Shown piece by piece: positions 9,237 through 16,694 of a DNA stretch of 64,000 nt. How positions within the stretch are numbered: the stretch's first letter is position 1; each line of letters opens with the position of its first letter. The notes under the pieces were generated by a model that was given only the letters and a program-made list of their open reading frames with translations, searched no databases and was not told the DNA's origin. Source of the DNA: JAFDWI01 sp963764215 (GTDB lineage: Bacteria; Actinomycetota; Acidimicrobiia; Acidimicrobiales; Iamiaceae); NCBI GenBank assembly GCA_963764215.1, contig CAVXRS010000005.1:806001-870000 (forward strand). The letters are read 5' to 3'. The translations under genes and the position numbers were made by a program.

Positions 9237-10441
9237 GCCCCGCGGCGGGTGGTGGCGTCGATGGTTCCACCGGCGACCACGTCTTCATCACCCGCTGCGA
9301 CCCGCCGGCGGGATCGGGCCTCCGATTGGCGGTCAAGGACTGCATCGATGTGGTCGGCACCGTCACCACGGCCGGTAGCCCGGCCGTGGCCGAATCGGCC
9401 GAACCTGCGGGCCGGGACGCCGCATGTCTCCTCGGAGCACGGGCGACGGGCACGCGCATCGTGGGCAAGACCAACCTGCACGAGCTGTGCTTCGGCGTGA
9501 CCGGCGTGAACCCCCACTTCGGAACACCGAAGAACCCCCTGGACCCGACCCGGATCCCGGGTGGGTCGTCGTCGGGATCGGCGGTCGCCGTGGCCACGGG
9601 CGCCGCAGATGTGGCGCTGGGGACCGACACGGCAGGCTCGGTGCGCAATCCTGCCGCGTGTTGCGGGGTCGTGGGAGCGAAGACCACGTTCGGGCGCATC
9701 CCGGTGGCCGGGACCCGTCCGCTGGCACCCTCGATGGACACGATCGGCCCGCTGGCCCGTGACGTCGCCGGGGTGGCTGACGGTCTGGCACTGCTCGAGC
9801 CCGGGTTCGCGGTCGACGTGATCGACCGGGGCGACGAGATCCGGGTCGGCCGGTTCCGGGGCATCGACGCCGACCCGCGGATCGACGCCGCGGTCGATGG
9901 GGCACTCGAGCGGTCCGGGTTCGGCGTCGTCGACGTGTCCCTGCGCGGCTGGCACGCAGCTCACGAGAACGGCCGGCTGTTGCTGTTCGCCGAGGCGCTC
10001 GAGGTGAACGCCGCGCTCTGGCACGACCATCGGGACCGCCTCGGCGCCGACGTCCGGGAACGCTTCGCGCTTGCCGAGCAGATCACCGATGCGGCACTGG
10101 CGTCGGTGCGCGCGGCGCGCCCGGGGTGGCAGGACGAGCTGCTCGGCGCGCTCGACGGCCTCGACGCGTTGGTCACCGTCGGATATCCCCGGTTCCCACC
10201 GCGCCTCGACGCCCGGGAGACCGCGTCGAACCCCGCGGCGGTGGCCGTCAGCTTTGCCGGGTGCTGCGCGCTGGTCCTGCCGGTTCCCACCGCCGGCGGC
10301 CCACCGACGACCGCTGGTGGGTCATTTCCGGCGTCGTTGCAGCTCATCGGATCCCCCGGGTCCGAAGAGCGTCTCCTGGCCATGGCGGCCCTACTTGAAG
10401 ACTCGATCCGGCCGATCCGTGCCGACGGAGGTTGGAATTGA
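9233..10441 (+). CDS. Amidase signature family protein (GatA-like amidase)
   Basis: 402 aa hydrolase of the amidase signature family. The Ser-cisSer-Lys triad is visible: Lys in RLAVKDCIDVVG, then GGSSSGSAVAVATGAADVALG and GTDTAGSVRNPAACCGVVG. The length is shorter than GatA (about 480 aa) and no GatB or GatC is nearby, so it is more likely a catabolic amidase than the tRNA amidotransferase subunit. The GTG start overlaps the deacetylase stop by 4 bp; the pair may act on the same amide-containing compound, which is inference. It ends only 25 bp before the thioredoxin start, so the thioredoxin promoter overlaps its last codons. Confidence 0.9.
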   Translation: MSPAAGGGVDGSTGDHVFITRCDPPAGSGLRLAVKDCIDVVGTVTTAGSPAVAESAEPAGRDAACLLGARATGTRIVGKTNLHELCFGVTGVNPHFGTPKNPLDPTRIPGGSSSGSAVAVATGAADVALGTDTAGSVRNPAACCGVVGAKTTFGRIPVAGTRPLAPSMDTIGPLARDVAGVADGLALLEPGFAVDVIDRGDEIRVGRFRGIDADPRIDAAVDGALERSGFGVVDVSLRGWHAAHENGRLLLFAEALEVNAALWHDHRDRLGADVRERFALAEQITDAALASVRAARPGWQDELLGALDGLDALVTVGYPRFPPRLDARETASNPAAVAVSFAGCCALVLPVPTAGGPPTTAGGSFPASLQLIGSPGSEERLLAMAALLEDSIRPIRADGGWN

Positions 10442-10459
10442 TACCCCCAGGGGTATAGT
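10432..10459 (+). promoter_or_regulatory. Promoter with CsoR-family-type operator before thioredoxin
   Basis: A -35 like TTGGAA (10432-10437) is followed after 16 bp by the -10 box TATAGT (10454-10459). Between and overlapping them is a perfect palindrome, ATACCCC-CA-GGGGTAT (10441-10456). The thioredoxin ATG at 10466 is 6 nt after the -10 box, so the mRNA probably starts at the A of the ATG. GC-rich centres flanked by AT, as here, are typical of CsoR/CstR operators, and a CsoR-family gene is the second gene of this operon, so autoregulation is likely. Confidence 0.8.
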
Positions 10460-10465
10460 GGGTCC

Positions 10466-10840
10466 ATGTCCACGCAGACCATCACCAACGACAACTTCGA
10501 TGCAACCGTCAGCGACAACGACATCGTCCTTCTGGATTTCTGGGCCTCATGGTGTGGCCCGTGCCGGGTGTTCGCACCGATCTTCGAGACCGCCTCCGCC
10601 AAGCACGAGGACATCGTGTTCGGCAAGGTCGACACCGAAGCCGAACAGGACCTCGCCGCGAAGTTCGGCATCGCCTCGATTCCCACGCTCATGGCGTTCC
10701 GTGAGGGCGTGTTGGTGTTCTCCCAACCGGGGGCGCTGCCCGAATCGAGCCTCGAACAGGTCATCGGAGCAGTCGAAGAGCTCGACATGGACGAAGTGCG
10801 CACCAAGGTCGCCGCGTACCGGGAGGAGTACGGACTGTGA
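10466..10840 (+). CDS. Thioredoxin
   Basis: 124 aa thioredoxin with the catalytic WCGPC at residues 29-33 and the cis-Pro motif IASIPTLM near residue 75. It reduces protein disulfides and, in this setting, could also reduce persulfides. The C-terminal 15-20 residues (MDEVRTKVAAYREEYGL) extend past the usual end. It is the first gene of an operon with a CsoR-family repressor (overlap GTGTGA) and has a strong palindromic operator in its promoter, so it is not a constitutive housekeeping copy. The mRNA appears leaderless. Confidence 0.93.
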   Translation: MSTQTITNDNFDATVSDNDIVLLDFWASWCGPCRVFAPIFETASAKHEDIVFGKVDTEAEQDLAAKFGIASIPTLMAFREGVLVFSQPGALPESSLEQVIGAVEELDMDEVRTKVAAYREEYGL

Positions 10841-11109
10841 CCGAGGATGACGAGGCGCGCCGAGCGGTCCTCAACCGGCTGCGCCGCGCCCGCGGCCAGC
10901 TCGACGCGGTGATCACCGCCGTCGATGAAGGCCGTGGTTGCCGTGATGTCGTGACCCAGTTGGCGGCGGTGTCGAGCGCACTGGACCGTGCCGGGTTCGC
11001 GATCATCTCGTCAACGATGCGGGGGTGTGTCGCCGCACCCGAAGGTGTGGACGCGAAGGACCCGATCAGTATCGAAGAGCTCGAGAAGCTGTTCCTTTCA
11101 CTTTCCTGA
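10837..11109 (+). CDS. CsoR/CstR-family (DUF156) transcriptional repressor
   Basis: 90 aa all-helical repressor of the CsoR/RcnR/FrmR/CstR family. Family core: RLRRARGQLDAVITAVDEG and CRDVVTQLAAVSSAL. The two conserved Cys are at 35 and 64, but the His that copper-sensing CsoR has four residues before the second Cys is Thr60 here. Loss of the His with both Cys kept is the pattern of CstR-type persulfide sensors, so sulfane sulfur or another thiol signal is more likely than Cu(I); this is inferred from residues only. The GTG start overlaps the thioredoxin stop. The palindrome at 10441-10456 is its probable operator. Confidence 0.88.
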   Translation: MTEDDEARRAVLNRLRRARGQLDAVITAVDEGRGCRDVVTQLAAVSSALDRAGFAIISSTMRGCVAAPEGVDAKDPISIEELEKLFLSLS

Positions 11110-11181
11110 CGATGTGCTCGGACGAGATCCGAACGCATCCGAACGAGAACCGGACAAGTACCCAACAAGGAGATCCCAAGT

Positions 11182-11349
11182 ATGTGCCGACCCGTGAAAT
11201 GTCGAACCTGTGAGAAGACGACCTGGGCCGGGTGTGGAAGCCACATCGACGCGGTGCGCTCCCAGGTGCCCGCGGACCAGTGGTGTGACGGGCATCCCGA
11301 AGCCCAGGCGTCCGGTGGCGTGATGGCGCGGCTGTTCGGTCGTTCCTGA
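11182..11349 (+). CDS. Small Cys-rich protein (55 aa)
   Basis: 55 aa ORF beginning MCRPVKCRTCEKTTWAGCGS, with Cys at 2, 7, 10 and 18, a His at 21 and a later Cys-Asp-Gly-His. Short proteins with this CxxxxCxxC...WAGCG pattern recur in actinobacteria and probably bind zinc or another metal; no function is established to my knowledge. AAGGAG sits 9 nt before the ATG. It follows the CsoR-family gene by 72 bp on the same strand and may be part of that operon, which would make it a thiol- or metal-linked accessory. The Cys pattern, the good ribosome binding site and the high-GC codon use all support a real gene. Confidence 0.75.
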   Translation: MCRPVKCRTCEKTTWAGCGSHIDAVRSQVPADQWCDGHPEAQASGGVMARLFGRS

Positions 11350-11463
11350 CCGGACCGGGAAGAAGACTCCCGCTCCCACGAGCGACTGGTACCATTTCGA
11401 CGCGGTTGCCCGACCATCGAAGCCGGCGGAACACTGCCGACATGGAGCAGTAGGGAGCACGAC

Positions 11464-12069
11464 ATGAGCCATCCGGACGTCGTCGACGGGGATGCCGACA
11501 TCAGCATCCGGTTGGTGCAACTGGGCAGCCTCTGGGGCTGGCCGGTGTTCTTCGGCGCAGTGTCGCTGATCGTCGGCGTCATCGCCCTGATCTGGCCGGG
11601 GGAGACCCTGGTCGTGCTGGCCGTGCTGTTCGGCATCCAGCTCATCGTGCACGGCATCTTCCGGCTGGTCACCGCGCTGACGATGGGCGAGGCGACCGGG
11701 GGCGCACGCGCACTGTGGGCCGTGCTCGGCATCCTCAGCCTGCTCATCGGCATCTACGCCGTGCGCCACACGGTCATCACCCTGGTCGCCCTGGCCCTCG
11801 TGCTCGGCCTGTTCTGGATTCTCGACGGCGTGGCCCTGATCTTCTCCGCCGTCGAACAGCGCGACTCACCGGTGCGCGGACTGCTGTGGTTCGTCGGAAT
11901 CCTCGCGGTGGCCGCCGGGGTCGTGCTGGTGGCGTGGCCACAGATCTCGTTGACGGTGCTCGCCGTGGTCGCCGGCGTCTGGCTGATCGTCCATGGGCTC
12001 CTGCAGGTCGTGATCGGCTTGCAGCTCCGCAAGTCGGAAGGCGTCGTGGGGGCTTCGGCCGCCGTCTGA
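11464..12069 (+). CDS. HdeD/DUF308 family membrane protein
   Basis: 201 aa integral membrane protein. Six hydrophobic segments appear as three repeated pairs, each like WPVFFGAVSLIVGVIALIWP and LVVLAVLFGIQLIVHGIF, the internal repeat expected of DUF308 (HdeD-like) proteins. HdeD of E. coli is linked to acid resistance, but the role of actinobacterial relatives is unknown. GGGAG precedes the ATG by 7 nt. It lies 114 bp after the small Cys-rich gene, so it may have its own promoter. Confidence 0.85.
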   Translation: MSHPDVVDGDADISIRLVQLGSLWGWPVFFGAVSLIVGVIALIWPGETLVVLAVLFGIQLIVHGIFRLVTALTMGEATGGARALWAVLGILSLLIGIYAVRHTVITLVALALVLGLFWILDGVALIFSAVEQRDSPVRGLLWFVGILAVAAGVVLVAWPQISLTVLAVVAGVWLIVHGLLQVVIGLQLRKSEGVVGASAAV

Positions 12070-12077
12070 CGAAACGT

Positions 12078-12969
12078 TCAGCGCCCGATCGGATCGTCCG
12101 CCAGGGCGGTGTGCAGCGTGCGTAAGCCGATGGCGCGCACCCGGTCGTCGCCATTTGCCAGGGCGACACCGAGCGCGAGCGCCCAGCCCCAGGCCCGACA
12201 CCAGGTGGCGTCGTCGACGCCACCGGCGGGCGCGGCCGATCGCCGGAACCGCGCCCGGGCGTCGTCGTCGAAGAGCATCCAGGCGACGGCCAGATCGCTG
12301 GCCGGGTCGCCGGCACACACGTCACCGAAGTCGATGACCGCGTGCAGTCGTCCGTGCCCGACGAGCAGGTTCAGCGGATGGACGTCACCGTGCAGCCACA
12401 CGGGATCCTGCGGCCAGGGTTCCACGGCTTTCGCCCGCTCCCAGTTTTCCACCACCTGACCCACGTCGATCGATTCGTCCAACGTTTCGAGCCCGTCGCG
12501 CAGGGCCTGGTCGCGTGCGTCGAGTGGCACGCCCCGGTACGGGTTGCGGGGCGCATCCGGGGGCGCGGGGCGGTGCAGCGCCGCCAGGAAGCTCGCCAAG
12601 AGTCTCGGCCGCGTCGCCGAGATCACTCGGTCGGGTGTGCTCGGCGGGGTCACCGGGAATCCAGGGCACGATGGACCAGGCCCAGGGAAAGATCCCGCTG
12701 GGTGCGCCGATCCGGACCGGGCCCGGGACCTGCAGGGGCAGGTGCGGCGCGAGTTCGGGGAGCCACCGTTGTTCGTGCACGATGAGCTGCGAGGAGAGCC
12801 GACGCCTCGGGAGTCGCAGGGCCAGGTCGTCGCCGAGGCGGAAGATGGCATTGTCCCAGCCCGTTGCGACCGCTTGGATTTCCAGTCCGGCGAGGTCCGG
12901 GTGCTGGTCGGCGACCAATGCGGCGACCAGTTCCGCGTCGATCGCGACTTCGGCGTTCGGGGTCGCCAT
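12078..12969 (-). CDS. Aminoglycoside phosphotransferase (APH) family kinase (frameshifted)
   Basis: About 296 aa after repair. APH-fold kinase of unknown substrate. The N-lobe reads AVATGWDNAIFRLGDDLALRLP and the C-lobe has the catalytic VWLHGDVHPLNLLV and the metal-binding VIDFGDVCAGDPASDLA. The two halves are in different frames; dropping one C of GCGGCCGAG (minus strand, plus 12607-12612) joins LGDAA to RLLASFLAALHR. The resemblance is to macrolide/small-molecule phosphotransferases, but resistance cannot be claimed. A TAGGTT box ends 6 nt before the ATG (leaderless type). It is convergent with the DUF308 gene. Confidence 0.85.
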
Positions 12970-13078
12970 CCGGGCAACCTACCCGGTGCCCCGCACGTGA
13001 GCGCCGAGCATTCCAATCCGGCTGGCCGCGGCCTTAGCAGCGGGGCTGGACGAGCAAGGCGTCGCAAGCCGTGACCGG

Positions 13079-13684
13079 TCAGCTCGCTTCGAGCGCCAGC
13101 AAGGCGCGCTTGGCCTCGAGGCCGCCGAGGTAGCCGCCCATGGTGCCGTCGCTGCGGATGACCCGGTGGCAGGGCACCACCACGGGAAGCGGGTTGGTCG
13201 CACAGGCGCTGCCGACGGCCCGTACCGCCTTGGGGTTGCCCGCGGCGGCGGCAATCTCCGCGTAACTGGCGGTCGTGCCGTAGGCGATCCGGGTGAGCCG
13301 GTCGAGCACGTCGCGCCGGAACCCGTGGGCGAGTCGCAGGTCGAGCGGCACCTCGAAGCGCCGGCGACCACGGGAGAAGTACTCGTCGAGCTCTCGGACG
13401 GCAGCTTCGAGGCGGTCCGGTGCGTGCAGCACGCGGGGGCTGAGGCGTCGCGCGAGGTCATCGAGCACCCGGTCGTGATCCTCGGTGGCGAAGGCGACAC
13501 GGACCAGTCCGGTCGGTGTCGCGGCGAGCAGCAGCTCGCCGACGGGGGTGTCGAGGGTGCGGTACGCGACGTCGAGCAGCTCGTGCGCAGCGGCCTCCCG
13601 CACGAGTCGGTCGTGCATGGCCGCCAGTGCGTCGTCGTCCGCCTGGTCGGCCGCGGCGAGCAGGCGGCTCTTCGGGTCGGTCAT
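13079..13684 (-). CDS. ogt: Methylated-DNA--protein-cysteine methyltransferase with N-terminal extension
   Basis: 201 aa. Ogt/MGMT removes alkyl groups from O6-guanine onto its own cysteine. The acceptor motif PVVVPCHRVIRSDGTMGGY, the DNA-binding region SYAEIAAAAGNPKAVRAVG and the end LLALE are all present. Before the usual N-terminal domain (TLDTPVGELLLAATPTGLV) there are about 42 extra residues, predicted helical and charged, not found in E. coli Ogt. The gene overlaps the stop of the upstream ECF sigma gene (ATGA), so both are made together. The extension could contact the sigma factor; that is a hypothesis. Confidence 0.92.
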   Translation of the reverse strand: MTDPKSRLLAAADQADDDALAAMHDRLVREAAAHELLDVAYRTLDTPVGELLLAATPTGLVRVAFATEDHDRVLDDLARRLSPRVLHAPDRLEAAVRELDEYFSRGRRRFEVPLDLRLAHGFRRDVLDRLTRIAYGTTASYAEIAAAAGNPKAVRAVGSACATNPLPVVVPCHRVIRSDGTMGGYLGGLEAKRALLALEAS

Positions 13685-14172
13685 CGGGTGTCCTCCCGGT
13701 CGAAGGTGACGCGGAGTCTGGCGATGCCGTCCGCGGCGGCGCGGCGGGCGGCGGCCGCGGTTCCGCCCAGGAGATCGGCGACCTCGGCGTAGGGGAGGCC
13801 GGCGACGTAGTGGTAGGCGACCGCGGCGCGTTGTCTGGGGGGCAGTTCGGCCACGTCCCGCCACAGGTCGAAGTCGGTCGGGGGTGCGTCGGGTGACGGC
13901 CGGTTGGGGATCCCGGCGACGGGGAGCGGGGCACGTTCGTTGGCACGGAGTCGGTCGATGGCCTTGCGGTGCGCGATGGTGACCAACCAGCCCCGGACAT
14001 TGCTGTCGGGTCGCAGCCGCGGGTACGCACGCAGCGCCGCGAGGAACGTCTCGGACCAGGCGTCCTCGGCGTCGTGCACACCGAGGAGTGCACGGCACAC
14101 CCGGAGCACGACCGGGCCGTGGTCGGTCACGACCTGCTCGAACGGCGGCAGGCTCACGGGGCGGCGCTCCAC
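13681..14172 (-). CDS. ECF-type RNA polymerase sigma factor paired with ogt
   Basis: 163 aa two-domain sigma factor. Region 2: VCRALLGVHDAEDAWSETFL and NVRGWLVTIAHRKAIDRLRA. Region 4: DVAELPPRQRAAVAYHYVAG and LPYAEVADLLGGTAAAARRA, a helix-turn-helix. ECF factors switch on small stress regulons and usually sit next to an anti-sigma gene; here the partner gene is the DNA repair protein Ogt and no classic anti-sigma is seen. GTG 14172 is the longest start; a second GTG at 14157 is possible. No TANNNT box sits at the start, so the gene may have a short leader or be autoregulated from a different promoter type. Confidence 0.9.
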   Translation of the reverse strand: MERRPVSLPPFEQVVTDHGPVVLRVCRALLGVHDAEDAWSETFLAALRAYPRLRPDSNVRGWLVTIAHRKAIDRLRANERAPLPVAGIPNRPSPDAPPTDFDLWRDVAELPPRQRAAVAYHYVAGLPYAEVADLLGGTAAAARRAAADGIARLRVTFDREDTR

Positions 14173-14545
14173 GCCGGCGCACCGCCAGCCGTCGGGATCG
14201 TCGAACGTTTGGGGCTCATACCCCTGTCAACGTGGCACATCGAGGTTTCGTGAGCCGGATCCTCGAATCGATTCGTTGTCGTGGCCTCGTGAACGGCCAA
14301 CTCCGACGCAACTCGAACCACCAACCACGTGTGTCCCGCCTTTGCCTGGCCGAGTTGCACGCGTCCGGTGCTCAGGGCCCCTCAGGCCTGCACCCAGGCC
14401 GTTCGACTCTGGGAGACCGCCGCCGAACTGAACTGCGGCACCGAACATGGCTCAAGTCATTGACGCCGACGCGACCGGATCGCCCCCGGGCGGCCTGGCC
14501 TCTCGACCCAGCGGAGGGGAGCTCGTCGATCCATTTTGGGGACGG
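14173..14545. other. Gene-free stretch between ECF sigma gene and zinc-ribbon gene
   Basis: About 370 bases without a convincing ORF on either strand: the short frames here lack family features and ribosome binding sites. Local GC looks a little lower than in the neighbours. The part near 14173-14220 must hold the promoter of the ECF sigma gene (a TATGAG-like box on the minus strand near 14216). I see no tRNA, strong terminator or repeat in the remainder. It may be decayed sequence. Confidence 0.5.
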
Positions 14546-14995
14546 TCAACCTCGCTTATACGAAGTGCCGCACGTGACGCACTTGACCTCGGACGCCTTT
14601 GCGAGGGCGGCCAAACCCAGCGGGCCGAGAGCAAGGGTGCCAACGACTGCGGCTCCCTTGACCGCTCCGGACCGCTTTGTCTTGAACTGGTTCCCTCCGC
14701 ACCTTGGGCATGCCAGGACACCCGAGGACTTGTCGCCAATCTCGGAGATCAGCGCGTCGATCTTTCGGTCTCCAGCTGCGAGCTGTTGTTTCGCTGCGTT
14801 CTTCCGGTGGCGTGCCTTTTCGCCCTCGCGCAGATTCGCCCGCTTTTCATTTGACTTGCGCTCCCTCTCGCTGTTCCACTTTCGGCGCTGAGCCTCAGCT
14901 TCGCGCTTCATACGCAGTTGAGGGGTGCGGCGACGCCATGCGTAGATCGCTCCCCAGGCGACGAGCACTCCGCCGATCAAGATCGCTATGACCAT
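14546..14995 (-). CDS. Membrane-anchored zinc-ribbon protein of unknown function
   Basis: 149 aa from ATG 14995. An N-terminal membrane segment (MVIAILIGGVLVAWGAIYAW) is followed by a long, highly charged helical stretch (about residues 24-75, many Arg/Lys/Glu, coiled-coil-like), then a split zinc ribbon: CPRCGG near residue 97 and CVTCGT near the end, separated by a Gly/Ala-rich hydrophobic insert (VVGTLALGPLGLAALA). I do not recognise the function. Similar split ribbons ending CVTCGTSYKRG occur as orphan genes in actinobacteria and their phages. A start at 15028 would add 11 residues. Its Lys-rich composition differs from the neighbours, which hints at acquisition. Confidence 0.65.
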   Translation of the reverse strand: MVIAILIGGVLVAWGAIYAWRRRTPQLRMKREAEAQRRKWNSERERKSNEKRANLREGEKARHRKNAAKQQLAAGDRKIDALISEIGDKSSGVLACPRCGGNQFKTKRSGAVKGAAVVGTLALGPLGLAALAKASEVKCVTCGTSYKRG

Positions 14996-15329
14996 CTTGT
15001 GCGTCCTCTCCCGCGAACAGTCCCGCACCTTCAGTATCGCACACGATCCTCATTGCCTTCGGGCGCGCGATCAGCGGGGGGCGTGCAACGTGCATGAGCA
15101 TCCCGGGTCCGGCCAACTTGCCGGTTGTGCGCCAACCGCTCGACGCGAGACCGTCCAGGGGGTCCAGTGTCGAGTCATCCCGCTGAGGCGGGCATGTGTG
15201 CCACAGCTGCGAGCAACCCCCAACGGCACTTTGAGGCCACATCTCGGCCGACTCGCCGGCGCGCCGCGCTGTGCGTGGCTCGCGCAGTTGGCGCCGGCTT
15301 GGCTCCGGCAACTTTGGTACCGTTGCGAT
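14996..15329. other. Divergent intergenic region
   Basis: About 330 bases between divergent starts. No gene is evident. The right end carries a TACCGT box (15318-15323) 6 nt before the GTG of the beta-propeller gene, a probable leaderless promoter. The left end should hold the promoter of the zinc-ribbon gene, but I cannot assign boxes with confidence. Confidence 0.5.
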
Positions 15330-16370
15330 GTGCGCAAGTTGCGATCGGTGATTCTTGCAGCCATCGTCCTGTCGACGTGCGGGTGTATTCCGATCTGGCG
15401 TCGCCCTGCACCCGCTCCTGCACCTGACAGAGTCACCGCTACGGTCCGGGCCCTCGCCAATGCCCCTGACGACCTCATGCTCGACTTGCGGCTCGATTCC
15501 CGCGGCAGGCTCTGGTATCTCGACTCTCCTGGCACGGCGGGCGTCCCGTCGTCCTCGGTGTCGGTCTACGACCCCCGGTCGACAACGGTCCGTTCGGCCA
15601 CCGTGCCAGATGGCGTCCTCAACGGCTTGGCGCTGGGCCGGGACGGAACCGTCTGGGTAGCGGGCAGTGAGCCGTGGGGGCTCTTTCGCATCGACCCGAC
15701 CACCCTCCGGGTCACTGACGTGACGAGGCATCTCCCGTCGGGCGCGCAGCCGGCGATGCTTGCGACATCGGCCGATGGGGCGCTGTGGTTCAGCGATCGG
15801 ACCGGCGCGATCGGTCGGCTCGACCCCCGCAGTCTGGCCGTGCAGGAGTACCCCCTTCCCCCGGGCTCGGCGAAGCCCGCAGCAATCGTGGTCGATCGCG
15901 GGGTGGTCGACACCGTGCTCGACGACGGCACCTTGGCGCGGCTCGACGACAGGACTGGCGCACTCCGTCTGATCGTTGCCGGTGACGACCAGCCCTTCTT
16001 CACCTACGACATCACTGCACTGCCCGATGGCACGCTGTGGTGGGCCGAACCTCAGGCGCACGAAGTGGTGCGATTCGACCCGCGCACGGGCCGTCACGAC
16101 ATCGTGCATCTAGACGGTGACCGCACCCCGTATTCGGTTGCGCTCGGCCCCGACGGTGCGCTGTGGGTCACCGGCACCTGCGCCGGCTTCGGCATGATCC
16201 GCATAGACCCCCGCACGCTGGCGACGGCCGACTACCTCGCCGGGGTGTCCGGCACCGTCGGCATGGTGCTACGACGCGGACATCTCTGGTTCCTGGGAGG
16301 TACCGCGAAGGGGCCCGCCCTCCTCGAGATTCAAGGCGTCGGCCCGGCCACCAGCCACTTCCGCAACTGA
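15330..16370 (+). CDS. Putative lipoprotein with Vgb/NHL-like beta-propeller
   Basis: 346 aa. A short hydrophobic signal (LRSVILAAIVLSTCGC) with a possible lipobox ends in TCGC, although the positions before the Cys are not ideal. The rest is a run of about seven 40-45 residue repeats with the pattern DG-x-hydrophobic-W ... R-hydrophobic-DPRT, for example DGTVWVAGSEPWGLFRIDP, DGALWFSDRTGAIGRLDPRS and DGTLWWAEPQAHEVVRFDPR. This is the virginiamycin B lyase/SMP-30-like propeller family. No lyase residues can be confirmed, so it is best called a secreted propeller protein of unknown role. GTG 15330 has a TACCGT box 6 nt upstream. Confidence 0.75.
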   Translation: MRKLRSVILAAIVLSTCGCIPIWRRPAPAPAPDRVTATVRALANAPDDLMLDLRLDSRGRLWYLDSPGTAGVPSSSVSVYDPRSTTVRSATVPDGVLNGLALGRDGTVWVAGSEPWGLFRIDPTTLRVTDVTRHLPSGAQPAMLATSADGALWFSDRTGAIGRLDPRSLAVQEYPLPPGSAKPAAIVVDRGVVDTVLDDGTLARLDDRTGALRLIVAGDDQPFFTYDITALPDGTLWWAEPQAHEVVRFDPRTGRHDIVHLDGDRTPYSVALGPDGALWVTGTCAGFGMIRIDPRTLATADYLAGVSGTVGMVLRRGHLWFLGGTAKGPALLEIQGVGPATSHFRN

Positions 16371-16404
16371 ACCACGGCATCGGCTGCCGGGTCCAGGGAG
16401 GACG

Positions 16405-16432
16405 AAACCCCCAGGCATGGGACCTGGGGGTT
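16405..16432 (-). terminator. Rho-independent terminator after tRNA-Ala
   Basis: On the minus strand, AACCCCCAGG and CCTGGGGGTT form a perfect 10 bp stem around a 7-base loop, with a short T-run continuing from the second arm. It starts 7 nt after the tRNA 3' end, where termination of the tRNA transcript is expected. On the plus strand it may also act for the propeller gene ending at 16370, although no T-run follows in that direction. Confidence 0.8.
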
Positions 16433-16439
16433 CGGGGTG

Positions 16440-16512
16440 TGGAGCTACGGGGAATCGAACCCCGGACCTCTTCCATGCCATGGAAGCGCTCTACCAACTG
16501 AGCTATAGCCCC
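16440..16512 (-). tRNA. tRNA-Ala (anticodon GGC)
   Basis: The minus strand folds into a full cloverleaf: acceptor arms GGGGCTA and TAGCTCC with one G-U pair and discriminator A, D arm GCTCAGTTGGTAGAGC, anticodon stem CTTCC/GGAAG around loop ATGGCAT (anticodon GGC, reading GCC codons), and T arm with GGTTCGATTCC. CCA is not encoded. It lies downstream of leuS on the same strand and ends in a strong terminator. Confidence 0.95.
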
Positions 16513-16694
16513 ATCGGGGCCCCAAGACTACCAGCCGGTCGTGTCCGTTGGAACTTCAGAACGCCCACGCTGCGTGACCCGAGAACCAGTTGGGTTCGGC
16601 CGGTTGTGGCCGGAATCCCGCTGAAACATTTCCGACTACGCCGCCCAGATCGGCCTGGCAGTGCAAATTTGGGGAGGGTGGGGGTGAGTCGGGA

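Noticed and set aside
12078..12969. Antibiotic resistance gene
   Set aside because: Only the general APH fold and catalytic motifs are visible; many such kinases have metabolic substrates.
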